From positions 1-64,000 of the forward strand of contig JACGCK010000139.1 in NCBI GenBank assembly GCA_014925825.1: a stretch of DNA of 64,000 nt. The letters run 5' to 3'. A program made the position numbers and the translations under genes. Positions 1 through 10,078 of the stretch are shown here, piece after piece (within the stretch, counting starts at the first letter, position 1; each line of letters begins with the position of its first letter). Below the pieces are notes generated by a model that saw only the letters and a program-made list of their open reading frames with translations, made no database searches and was not told the DNA's origin. The DNA is from Pholiota molesta. Lineage: Eukaryota; Basidiomycota; Agaricomycetes; Agaricales; Strophariaceae.

Positions 1-134
1 ACCGAGTTCGGCGTCGTGTCCACGCGCCGCTCAGGCCGCCGTGGTTGGTCGCTGCTCTCGGGATTTCGTGCTGGTGCCGCAGCTCCACTCTCTGTCTCGC
101 CGCGTCGGCTCTGGTTCTTGGTCCGAGTCCTGCA

Positions 135-1915
135 TCACTTCATCGTCAACCCGGCATCCGACACATAGATATCGTCGTCGTCGGCATCCTTCTCCCGACG
201 CCTCCGCCGTGGACGCCGTGCGCGCCGCATCTCATACTCCGGCTCATCTCCTGAATCCTCGCCTCCTCCGTCGGCCACGACTCCGACTCCGACTCGGCTC
301 TTCTCCGAGACATTCTCCGCCGCCCGCCGTCCTCCACCGCCCGCCGCCGCCACCCGAACCCATGCCACCCCCACCCCCAGCCCACACCGACGGCACCTCC
401 CTCTCGCCCTCCCCGCCAAACACCTTCGCACCCCCCGCATCCGCGCCGCCGCCGCCCACCCAGCCCGCGCCGCGGGCGCCCCATCCCGCGCATGCGCTGC
501 ACGCGCTCGGCGGCCTGCACGCGCGCGGCGGCGTTGTGCTCGCGGCGCAGCGACGCGACCCACTCGTGCACGACGCGCGGGAGCACGCGCGGAAGGAATT
601 GGAGCGTGGTGTGCGTCTGCTGCGTCGCGGAGCCGGTGACGGTGACGGAGGACGCGCGCGAGAGCTGCGAGGCGCTCTCGTCTGCGTGGTCGGTGGAGCG
701 GGAGGGCCAGAGGCGGATAGTGGGGGGGACGGGTGCGGGAGCGGTCTTTCTGGGGCGCGGCGGGGGTGTGTGGGCACGAATGCGTCGGCGACGCCCTTCC
801 ACATCTTCTGCGCCTTCATTTTCGTCTCCTTCCGCCGCTCTCGCGCCTCCCTTTTCCTTCGCTCTCCCGCTTCGCCTGGCGCCGCAGCTTATCCTCGATC
901 GTCTCGTCCTCAGTAGAGAACGCGCGCCCGCTGCCGGCGCCGACCCACCACCACCAGCCCAGGAAGCTCTGCCAGAGCACGACGGCCCACATGAGGGGCG
1001 GCAGCCAGACGAACTCCTCCTCCTTGTGCACGTAGAGGAAGTTGAGCGCGGTGCTGATGACCGCGAGGGACAGCGCCGCGCAGCCGAACACGGCCGTGCC
1101 GCCGTCGGTGCGCCACGCCTGCTTGCGGTTGACGAGGAGGCCCCAGATGAAGAGCGCGAGGGTGAAGAGGAGGGAGAGCGTGGCGTTGCAGACGTTGCGC
1201 ACGGCGGAGGCGACCTGGTTGACGCTTTGGTGGTTGCTGATGGGGAGGAGCTGCATGACGGCGGCGACGATGGCGAGGGGCCCGAGGAGTGCGAAGATGA
1301 GCCGCCTTCGAGACGGGATGGATAGAGGAGGGTAAGAAATTGGATATGCGTAATCTAATTTTTGAAGTTAGCTATTGCTGCAAGGAGATGTAGGCCATCT
1401 TGCCTGAATTAACCCGGAAGTAGATGCATTCATCACCAGCCAAGTGGCCCTCTCAGCAATGGACCAGCTTTCCGTATCCGACTCCAGATCCAACGGTGGC
1501 ACGTTCACCGCGATATAGCTGAGCATATACGGCCATTTCTCGCTCTCGGCAAAAGTGGCGGATAGGACGACATGGATGGTGGCGATCAGCGAAATGAGCA
1601 GGGTGGTGACGCCGGAGAGCTGCAGCACGTAATTGACGGGGGCCAGGGGCCAGTGGTACTGGCTGTGAACATGAGGTGAATGAGGAGGACGGCGACGAGG
1701 GTGAGGACGACGCCGGTGAGCATGATCTGGATGGGGAGCGAGCGTGCAAACTCGGGACGGTACTTGAGATATGGGTCATCGTTGAATCTAGAGAAAAGTT
1801 AGGACGTGTTGGCGGTTCAAGAGAAGCAAACGACGCACGCGATATCTCCCGCAGCGTCGGCCAGGGCGCCGAGGAGGAGGGAGGCCAGGAGTGCGAAGAG
1901 CAGCGGAGTCTTCAT
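135..1915 (-). CDS. Orphan multi-pass membrane protein, several frameshifts
   Basis: I do not recognise the family. The ATG at 1915 opens a hydrophobic signal-like stretch. After a 50-nt intron (1788-1838) come about seven membrane segments, including TGVVLTLVAVLLIHLMF, a segment around ALLGPLAIVAAVM and a Trp-rich last one (QSFLGWWWWV). A charged coiled tail follows, and an acidic C-terminus ends at the TGA near 135. A second intron (1355-1403) uses a GC donor (GCAAGA) with branch site GCTAAC and acceptor TTAG. The reading frame must shift near 1660, 1303, 860 and 770, and probably once more before the C-terminus. The first two fit the loss of one C from a CC pair. Topology (signal-like N-terminus, about seven helices, long cytoplasmic tail) resembles a sensor or receptor, but that is inference. 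The tail below position 560 is the least certain part. Confidence 0.6.
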
Positions 1916-2207
1916 TGCATCGTCGTCGTCGATGTGAACGGCGCGCAATGGAACGACTCCAGCCCCAGTGCCTTTGTCATCTGCTCCTGAAATAACCATG
2001 CACAAATACGCACACATGCTCGTTTCCCGATCCGTCCTGTCATGGGTTTCCTCCGCGAAGACTGTGATAAGTACCGACCTCGCCAGGAATGACACGCCTG
2101 CGAGTCCCAGAAGCCATCGCACGACGCAGAGTCCCGGTTCCAGTGCCCCCACCAACGTGCGTCCGCCGTAACGGTGCCCACGACGATCCCACTCCCACCC
2201 GTGCACT
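1916..2207. promoter_or_regulatory. Divergent promoter region
   Basis: This 292-bp gap lies between two head-to-head membrane-protein genes and must hold both promoters. I see no clear TATA box or known operator. Confidence 0.35.
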
Positions 2208-3113
2208 ATGACGATGGAGTCGACGCCAACTACGTCGAGCAACGAACATGAACCCAAAGTCACGGTCGATTCGCACAGACTGCAGAAGCGCTACAAGGTC
2301 GTCACCCTCCTCAGCGCCGGGCTCCTTTTCTCCGCCTTCTTGCTCCTCCTGCTGGTCGCGCTCTCGCTGCCGATCACCAAGACCATCTACCTGCTGTCGG
2401 TGCAGTCGACCACCGCGGTCGCGCAGGAGCAGCTCACCCTCGCTACCGAGCTGAGATTCGGCGTCTGGGGCGTCTGCGCTACGAGGTGCGTACACCATTC
2501 TCTCCTCGGAGATCGTGAAGTCTGTCAATCCGTACTCATCTGATGCCGCTTAGCACCCTCAATCCAGCGACCGCGACATCCAATCCCGGCGAATGTTTCG
2601 GGCCTATGCTCGGATACCAAGTGCCCGCAGATCTAGCGGCCGCAGTGAACATCCCCGCCGCCGTCGTCGCCATCGTCGAAGATGCGCTGATCGTCGTCCT
2701 CGTCCTGCACCCCATCGCCGCGGGCCTCGCGCTCCTCTCCCTCCTCCCCGCGCTCGTCTTCCCCTCGCACGCCTTCTCCATCGCCATCCTCATCTCCGCG
2801 ATCCTCACCGCGCTCGTCAGCAGCGTCGCGTTCGCGATCGACCTGGCGCTCGTGCTCGTGGCGAAGAAGGAGCTGGCGGCGCTGGGGAGTCTGCATTTTG
2901 CGGTGACGTTTGGGAATGCGGTGTGGATGATCCTGGGCGCTGTGGTGGCCATTTGGTCGGCGGTGCTGACGCTCTCTATTCATGCTTGCGAATGCCTTGG
3001 AAGGTTGGTCCTTATCATTATTTGAAGACCTTTGGCCTCTGCTCATCGTGCTCCGCGTTTACTGTTACAGACGTCATCACCACCATCACCATCATTCGCC
3101 GGAAAAATGCTAG
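2208..3113 (+). CDS. SUR7/PalI-family tetraspan membrane protein
   Basis: Three exons: 2208-2485, 2554-3003 and 3071-3113. The protein has a first membrane segment near residues 34-55, then an extracellular loop with the family-type W-G-x-C signature (GVWGVC) and a later Cys (NPGECFG), then three more hydrophobic segments. This is the layout of the SUR7/PalI (claudin-like) family, whose members act in eisosome or cortical patch organisation and in the Rim/Pal pH response at the plasma membrane. I cannot tell which branch it belongs to. The last exon codes for an unbroken run of seven His followed by SPEKC. Both introns have standard GT-AG ends and join in frame. An ATG two codons downstream (2214) could also be the start. 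Confidence 0.75.
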
Positions 3114-3443
3114 TTGCTCGTCATAATGGTTTAATATAGATGGCTATCTCCCTTTCTGTGCTTGCTCTGGATTTTATTGACTTCACTTACGACATACTAC
3201 TAACGACGTTAACGACACTGACGACCTTGCAATAACATTTTCATGACACATCTAAAACAAAACTTCGATGCCCATCCAAGTTATTCATGAGGAGTTTTGT
3301 TCTTCGATCCAGAGGTTTGCAAAACACCACAATCCACCAGCTTTGAAAGTGAGAAAGGAGAACCCATTTATTATATCTTTACACTACACTTTCTCCATAT
3401 CAAAATTCCTTCTAAGGATACGACTAACCAGGGCTGTCGAGAA
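3114..3443. other. Intergenic, convergent 3' ends
   Basis: The 330-bp AT-rich stretch separates the ends of the SUR7-like gene and HUB1. Nothing else is visible; it should hold both 3' UTRs. Confidence 0.4.
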
Positions 3444-4199
3444 TTAGTACATCTCCAAGCTCATCCCATCGTGGATCTCATAGTCCGATAATGTGATGTG
3501 GTCCTTGTAGATGGTGTACCTATTTTGCAGCAGCACAGATTTTGCATGGAGGAGGGGCGATGCGAGTGCATGAGTTGTGCAATATCACGGATGGCGAGCG
3601 CATGGTGGTGCAACGGGGGGATCGGCATATGAAAGTGGGTCGGAAGGTGAAGATAGCACGAGTGTGCGCGTGGAGAGACGTTTATAGTGCGTCGTGAAGT
3701 GTGCCGTTGAGTGGGGATAGATGTGTCGTTTTAAGGGACAGACGGTGACGGTGCAAAGATTGGATAATGATCGTCGAAAGTGTGAATTCAGAAGTAGGAT
3801 GAAAGAGACAGATATCAGGTTAGCTATGATATCAATAAACAAAAGGCAACGAAGCGCACCATTTCTTGAGCTGGATCTTCGACGCATTCGTTCCTGTCTG
3901 CGCCGCGATGAGCTTTTTGAGATCGCCAACAGTGTCATCGGGACTGCATTTGACGCGGACTACAGGTGCACACACACATCCAAGATCGCGACGCAGCAAT
4001 ACATTCAGCATGGTCCACGGTATAAGGGGAATACGGAAAGAAAGGATGTAAGCGCCTAAAATCACAGTTGCGAGCTAGACAGCTAACAGACCTTTGCGCC
4101 CAAGACGATCGTTCGCGATAATCTAACAGGGTGATGATGACGTCAGAATGCGACACCGGTGGCATTCGTGCAGGGCAAACGTACTTCAATAAGCGCCAT
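3444..4199 (-). CDS. HUB1: Ubiquitin-like modifier HUB1 (UBL5)
   Basis: Four exons (4185-4199, 4092-4122, 3860-3959, 3444-3519) join to exactly 73 codons plus TAA, the usual length of HUB1/UBL5. Diagnostic stretches are [20 protein letters not shown], the [11 protein letters not shown] helix and [18 protein letters not shown]1 is a splicing-linked ubiquitin-like protein that binds the tri-snRNP protein Snu66 non-covalently and alters 5' splice-site use. The conserved core is all present. The protein ends in LEMY, whereas most HUB1 proteins end in a di-tyrosine plus one residue, so the tail is slightly shorter. The first exon is only 15 nt. The third intron is about 340 nt, far longer than most here. 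It shares its upstream region with the kinase-like gene at 4835. Confidence 0.95.
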
Positions 4200-4834
4200 T
4201 ACTTCTTTGTGTTGGTTGGGAGGTGAAGGAACGGCGATGAGGAGACGGTGAGCGCTTGAGCGACGAGTGACATGGTTTGACTGCGAGACCGCATTGCGGG
4301 GCCGTTGTTTGGTCCGAGTTGGCAAAGGCTTCCGCGGACCGGGATTTTCCGGATAACTGGGCGCCTTCTATTCGTGGTTCCGAATTCGACACGCTCTCAC
4401 AGTCTGACTCTCACTCCAATCAATGCCTTCTCAGCGCCAGCGCCTGCCAGCGCTCAGTACACAGTGGACGCGCACCGCGCACCGTGCCGTGGCCGAGCGC
4501 CATCATCCTCAACTGTCATTGGCAGGGTCAATATGAAGGGAGATGAAGGGTCCCGTGGTCTCAATTTCCGCAAGAATTATATCAGATTATATCAAGCAGT
4601 GATATGTTGCTAGGGTGCTACCGTGCTAGTCTGATTCCCCGGCGTCGGCGGCCTGTTCACAACATTGTGCTCCACACCGTGGCCGCATCCGCGGCAACTA
4701 ACTCTACACGGGGCCTGTCAAAAAGACCTTCTAGCCTCTTTTTGGTTTTTTTGTTATTGATATGATAAGTCTCCCAGCAGCGCCATAGCACTGCCCTCTA
4801 GCTCTCTGCTGCTCCACCACGTCGTGTCGCGTGA
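4200..4834. other. Intergenic, divergent promoters
   Basis: The 635-bp gap lies between HUB1 (-) and the Ime2-like gene (+). It contains short pyrimidine-rich and T-rich stretches (for example 4737-4756). I see no convincing ORF or RNA gene. Confidence 0.35.
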
Positions 4835-6256
4835 ATGGCATTTCCATTACTCCCACTTCCTCTGGGCGTTATGGTCGGAAGGCGGCGTACGGTGGTGGGC
4901 TCGACAGAGCCTACTCCAGAGGAGACGTTCAGTAATCCCGGTCCGCGTGGTATGATCTCCTATTGCATATCTCTGCGATCGGCTAATTTAAGAAATAATG
5001 GCGATTGTGCAGTGACATTGCAGCGCGAATATACTGTGCTGAAGCTGCTCAGCCGTCGCCGTGAACCAGACTTTGTGTCGAACACTGTCGCGTTTTGCGA
5101 ATGGCATACGCCATCATCGCTGGACCCCAACGTTCCGCCCCTTCTCAAGATGGCCCGGTTTGGAGTAGATAAGCAGGTGGTCGTTCTCAAGAGTCGACTC
5201 AGCGGTGGCCGTCGGGGCCATGGAAATTTGAATGAACTGGAAGTGCGTATATCAACGATGTCCAACGCAAACACTTACTTATAAAGCATGGCCTTGTCCA
5301 CCAGATCTTGCGCGCTCTACCATCTCATCCAAATATTATTGTTCTACGAGATCATTTCTTTACTTTCTATGGGTCATATCAAATCAATCTGGTGTTAGAC
5401 TGCATGGAAGGCAACTTCTACCACCTCATCCGATGTCGGAAAGGCCGCCACTTCGCCGGCGGGCTCGTCTCGTCCATGCTCCACCAAATCGCCCTCGGCC
5501 TCGCCCACATCCACCACCACGGCTACCTGCACTTCAATCTCTGCCCCGAGAACATCCTCGTCACCACCACCGGCATCCACCAGTACCCCGTCGTCCCGTC
5601 CTCGCCGGACGACGACGACCTCGCCGCCGGCGCCACGCAGCGCGACGTCGTGGTCATCATCAAGCTCGCCGGGTTCGACCACGCGCGCAGGGCCGGCAGC
5701 GCGCCCGCGGACATGGGCGCGGGCTTCCACTGGTACCGCGCGCCGGAGGTCGTGCTCCAAGACCCGACGCACGCGGCCCCGGTCGACATGTGGGCGCTCG
5801 GCGCGATCGTGGGCGAGGTGCTGACGCTGGAGGCGCTGTTCCCGGGGCAGGACGAGGCGCTCCAGGTGCTGAAGATCATCGAGGTCCTGGGGTGCCCGGC
5901 GGCGCGGACGACGTTCGACCTGAACGGCGAGCCGGTGGACGGCGGGTCGTGGGCTGCGGGGTACTCGCTTGCGCGGCTGCTTGGGCTGACGTTGCCGCAG
6001 GTACTGGGTCTTGTCTTTGTATGGTTTTATGACTGCAGACGCTCACCAGGCCCCGCAGATCACCGCTAGACCGCTCGTATCTCTCTTCTCTCCGCCACCG
6101 CCAGCCTCGCTTTTGTTGTTGCTAAGGCGGCTGCTGATGTACGACCCTCGAAATCGGTTGACGAGCAGGGAATGCCTGAACCATGCATATTTTCGTGAGA
6201 CCAAACATCATCGCACTGTCCCAGACTTACTATTCCCATTATTGTTATCGTCATAG
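4835..6256 (+). CDS. Ime2/MAK-type kinase relative, predicted catalytically dead
   Basis: Four exons (4835-4949, 5013-5242, 5305-6000, 6059-6256) give a 412-residue protein in one intact frame. The family is shown by MEGNFYHLI (about 149-157), RKGRHFAGGLVSSM (about 160-173), ENILVTTTG, GFHWYRAPEVVL, PVDMWALGAIVGE, LFPGQDEALQV and a final MYDPRNRLTSRECLNHAYF, as in the RCK/MAK group (Ime2, S. pombe Pit1/Mde3). Key catalytic positions are changed. The glycine-rich loop reads SRRREPDFVSNTV with no glycine. HRD is H191-F192-N193. DFG is G238-F239-D240. The beta-3 Lys (K98 in VVLK) remains. Ime2-type kinases drive meiosis and development. Loss of both catalytic Asp with an open frame points to a pseudokinase, perhaps a duplicated copy kept for scaffolding; that role is inferred. 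The first 38 residues and the start ATG are less certain. Confidence 0.8.
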
Positions 6257-6927
6257 TTGTTGCGTTGCATTGATCCGTATTACTGTAGTTTTATATCTAA
6301 TTTTTGGATCTAGGTTGTGTATTTCTTCTTTTCACGGGCTTTATGGGGCAGAAATACAGAAGAGCGTTACCACATTCCGCCAGAAGGTGCCTCTTGGGCG
6401 AGTTAAGTGTTATGGTTATTAGACGTTGGTACGTATTATTTTCGAGTCGTCTTTCGATGCAGTAGAGTTTTTAACTCTGTGAGCTCGCTCTTCGTCCAAT
6501 TCAAGCTCTATACCCCAAGCCCAAGCCAGCCTTCAACGTGATAAGAGGCGAACTCAAAACTCTGTTCCTTTTCTTCGCTCGATACCCGCTGTTATTATTC
6601 AAGAGGCAAAAGTGTAATATTTCATGAGGATCCGATTAGTGCTGTGCTTTCGCGACAGCCGCCACCCCACACAACTGCGATTGAAAGGCGCTCACGGCAT
6701 ATTCAGCCTGTCGGGGGTGATGGGGTATTATTCACGTCTCGCCGAGGTGTTTTCACTTGGTTTTCACCTCGGTTTATTCTTGTGTAAGAGTAGATGGCGG
6801 GGAAGATGATCGGAAGACGGAAGCCCCATGGTATTATACTCAAGGCTTTGAGAGGTTATAAAGAGTCGAAAAGTCAGCGCAACGGAATACTACTAAATCA
6901 ACGCCTCAGCGCTCCCAAGTCCTACAC
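6257..6927. other. Intergenic
   Basis: The 671-bp gap holds the kinase 3' UTR and the promoter of the next gene. A TATAA-like stretch (GGTTATAAAGAG) lies near 6855, about 70 bp upstream of the next ATG. Confidence 0.35.
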
Positions 6928-7639
6928 ATGTCAACTGCCTCTCAAGACCGTAAGCTAACGCGCGAGGAGACGGAGAACGCCAAAACTTGGGTCTACGAGG
7001 TATGCGAATATCGATATCGTTTCGACATCAACCCAGAGTCCTATCGAAAGTTGACGATGCTATATTTTGGGTGGCAGATGTACAAGCTGGCAGACACCAA
7101 GAGCGTGGCCATGGTCCCTACTTTCTTGAACGAGGAGGCGGTTCTGAATTTTGCGAGTGTGGCGACTTTGAAAGGGCGCGCTGCGCTCGAGTGCCTGTTT
7201 ACGTGGGAGTACGGCGCTTGCGCGCGTATCGATCATAGGTGTGTACATGCCATTCACTCGAGTATACCGAGATCCTTTTCTTACCGTATGTCTAGTATCC
7301 AGGAGGGTGAGTTCATGGCGGGACGCATTTGGTTGATACCCTCGGGGATGCGGACTCGTCTGATTTTGTTTTTCATATGCAGTCCGAGTCTCTCAAAAGC
7401 AGATCTTCGTCAAGCTCGCAGCCACATACCGTTTCAGAAACGGCTCTACTCAAATGATGAACTATCTAGCCGTCTGGTACAAGTCGCCATTGGTTTGACC
7501 CCATCCTGTATAAAAGCTTCTCACCTTATTCATTTCATTCATATTCTAGGACAAGCGCGCGTCCCGCGTCGATATAGACGGTGATTTCTCCCAGGTCTTC
7601 CAAGAGCTTGCTGCCGTTGCCGGTCCTCCTCCACTTTGA
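6928..7639 (+). CDS. Small unknown protein
   Basis: I do not recognise it. The ATG at 6928 follows a TATAA-like box and the sequence CACATG. Likely exons run from 6928 to about 7240, about 7382-7488 and about 7551-7639, ending in FQELAAVAGPPPL and TGA. The second coding stretch reads QKQIFVKLAATYRF and MMNYLAVWYKSP, which looks like real protein. A 78-nt segment (7000-7077) starts with GTATGC and ends in CAG. It can be read through or spliced out without changing frame, so either isoform is possible. The donor of the middle intron (7239 or 7241) is not settled; 7241 keeps the frame. Composition suggests a soluble cytosolic protein. Confidence 0.5.
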
Positions 7640-7735
7640 ACAAGCCCTTGAAAGAGAATTAAATCCCAGAGAATGTTGAAAACTGTATATAATGGTACAA
7701 GTCGCGATTGAATACTATTGCATTAAGAATCCCCG

Positions 7736-9307
7736 TCAGAGCTGGAAGCACCCCTCCGCCACATCGAGCAAGCTAATCTCGAACCCGGTGTCCCGTAGAG
7801 AGCGAATGCGGTGCGCGTAGCTGGCAACTTCCTCGGGATCGCAGTACGTCTCGATGAACTTGAGCAGCGACGGCGAATACCGCTCTCCAGGCGGCTCGGC
7901 GGCGCTCGGAAGCGCGCACCCGGGGTCGCGGGGCACCTCCAGGCGCCGCATCTCCAGCATCGTGAGGAGCGGTTCCAAAGGTCGTTTGCCCTTGAGGAAG
8001 AGGCGGACGAGGGACCTGCCGATCTCGCCGCGGCCGATCCGGTATAGTATCTGGGAGGGGATGTTGGTGTTATGGGAAAGGGTAGCCGAAATTAAGTGCG
8101 GTGTGGCCTGAAAGAGCCGCAAAACGTCATTGGAGTCGAGGATGTCTAATGTGCCAATCGATAAGTGTTCTATACTGCATCCAGAGCGATATATCAGGCC
8201 ATGAAACATCCCAGGTGACCATGGAAGCCCGTCGTAATTATAAATCCAAAGCGATTTGAGATTAGGAAGAATTAAGGGAAGGAAGAGACGGTCGTAGTTC
8301 TCGAGGTCACAGAGATGCACAGTCAGATTAGTGAGATGGGGGAGCAGTATATCGGTTGTAGGGGGAGGGGAATACTTGATTCCATAGACGCGGAGATGGA
8401 TCTGCTTGAGGGCGCGGCATTCCTGAAGCAGCGCCGTGCAGTGCTCCGCTGCGATGCTAGAGTCAGATCTGAAGGATTCGAGCTGATGCCAAGGAAAGAT
8501 AAAGATGGAGGGCACAATGAAGGGAGTAAGGTGTAAACGCAACCTGCGAATACGAGCTGAAGGACTGAAAAAGGTGACTGGCCGCTCCCATGGTTGTGAG
8601 TTGTCCCCTGGCGTGAATGAGAAGTTGGAGACGATATGACACTCGCCGATTCCGTCGAATGAGCCACGGGGCAGAGATAATAAAGCATTGATTTGAGCAG
8701 GGTGTAAGATAATATGCAGGTACCTAAATCTGAAAGATAACGGGGCGATCAACTCTCTCACGAAATCGATATTCGGAGAGTCGTCTTCGGGTATATCTGC
8801 CAAAGTTAATGAAAGAGGCAGGGTTCCTGAGGACGAGAAATAAAGTTGAGCCACTGTGAGCTTCTGCAGCCGTGTGAGGGTGTTGTCCACCGCGAAATAC
8901 ATAGATCTCCATAACTCCGGCATATTTTTTACTATACGCCTCCAGGAAACACAGACTCGGCATAGAACCAGAGGCGGGTCTTCGGGTCTTGGGGTGGCAC
9001 AAACATATCCCGCGGCCACATACTGGAATATCTCTTGCAGGACTTCGACAGGGAGTCGTTTATGGGGGGCCGCGGCTACTCGGTAGCGATTTAGGAGCTG
9101 TACAAGTTGGGCCCGTTCGTATAGGAGGGCCTTATAGCCAGGTGGTGGTCCATTTTTAAGAATGGTGTCTATTTGAAGAACCCGGTTGCGTCTTGCGTGA
9201 AATCGAGCCTTCACACGCCATGTTTCTTGATCGCTCAGTGGTGCATTTGTGAGGCCGACGATTTGATCTAAAGCATCAAGCAGCACGGGCTGGGCCTGGA
9301 CATTCAT
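7736..9307 (-). CDS. F-box protein with leucine-rich C-terminus
   Basis: This is an intronless 523-codon ORF. An N-terminal coiled region is followed at about residues 83-130 by an F-box of the Agaricomycete type: RLPVEVLQEIFQYV, then CRVCVSWRRIVKNMPELWRSM. The rest is a long leucine-rich region with short repeated strand-turn units such as LPNLKSLWIYN and HLISATLSHN. F-box proteins couple substrates to SCF (Skp1-Cullin1) ubiquitin ligases. This family is hugely expanded in mushroom-forming fungi and its substrates are unknown. It converges with the small gene at 6928. Confidence 0.85.
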   Translation of the reverse strand: MNVQAQPVLLDALDQIVGLTNAPLSDQETWRVKARFHARRNRVLQIDTILKNGPPPGYKALLYERAQLVQLLNRYRVAAAPHKRLPVEVLQEIFQYVAAGYVCATPRPEDPPLVLCRVCVSWRRIVKNMPELWRSMYFAVDNTLTRLQKLTVAQLYFSSSGTLPLSLTLADIPEDDSPNIDFVRELIAPLSFRFRYLHIILHPAQINALLSLPRGSFDGIGECHIVSNFSFTPGDNSQPWERPVTFFSPSARIRRLRLHLTPFIVPSIFIFPWHQLESFRSDSSIAAEHCTALLQECRALKQIHLRVYGIKYSPPPTTDILLPHLTNLTVHLCDLENYDRLFLPLILPNLKSLWIYNYDGLPWSPGMFHGLIYRSGCSIEHLSIGTLDILDSNDVLRLFQATPHLISATLSHNTNIPSQILYRIGRGEIGRSLVRLFLKGKRPLEPLLTMLEMRRLEVPRDPGCALPSAAEPPGERYSPSLLKFIETYCDPEEVASYAHRIRSLRDTGFEISLLDVAEGCFQL

Positions 9308-10078
9308 GACGCGATGTGAAGTGGATTATCTGATGCGGTGATCAAGTCGTTGGAAGCAGGAACATAGAGGGGAACTTCAGGGTTGCTCACTTTCGCCTTT
9401 CGTTGCCAAGGGCTAATGCTACTCTCCGACGTCGTGTATGCCTGAAAAGGTCAGTCCGAATCCAATGTTAAGGGTTCGAGCTTAAAGTTTGTTCACAATC
9501 GGATGGGAAGTGTTGGTCTTCTATAGCTGGAAATAATGCACACCACTCCGAGATGGTCAAGATCCGTAACGGAGTGGCTTTGGTTTGATAATACAACGAG
9601 GAAACAAAGAAATCTTATCGCCTGACTGTCGTAAATGCTGAACGGAAGCCATGAGGCGCGGGCATGCGTATGGGGAGAGGGCAAAGAATGGCTCGGAGCT
9701 GCGGCGGACCGCGCACAATGGATCGGAGGATAAACTTCTCGACTCCGACTCCGACGTTTCTTGTGTTGGTTGCTCTCGTAACTGCTTTCACCTCGACTGT
9801 TCACGTCAGAAGCTGCTAGGAAGAGTTCAACTATTGTGCACACCTTGCTGCGAAAGAGCTGAGTTTGTATGGGACCATTCAGCAGGCTTCCAAGCAGGCG
9901 CTTCCAACTCAAGCACGCGCTTCAAATTTGTTCAAAAGCGATGACAAATGCCAGACTACGCGTTGCACCTGATTAATCAGGAATCGGAAGATATAGCTAT
10001 AAATCTACCCCATAGGACACCGGGCTCTTATCTTTCTCTCATCCTCCAGATCATCGACGACTTTATAGATCAATTAAG
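9308..10078. other. Intergenic, divergent promoters
   Basis: The 771-bp gap lies between the F-box gene (-) and the Nudix gene (+). Open frames in it lack codon structure. A Cys-rich frame at 9750-9860 looks accidental. Confidence 0.35.

Noticed and set aside
41..916. Long plus-strand open frame rich in Pro, Arg and Ser
   Set aside because: It is the antisense of the C-terminal part of the minus-strand membrane gene in a GC-rich region and has no domain or splice structure.
3721..4059. Plus-strand open frame across HUB1
   Set aside because: It lies antisense to the third exon of HUB1, whose identity is certain.
9651..9944. Cys-rich frame that resembles a PHD finger
   Set aside because: The Cys/His spacing is wrong and there is no conserved context; likely chance in a promoter region.
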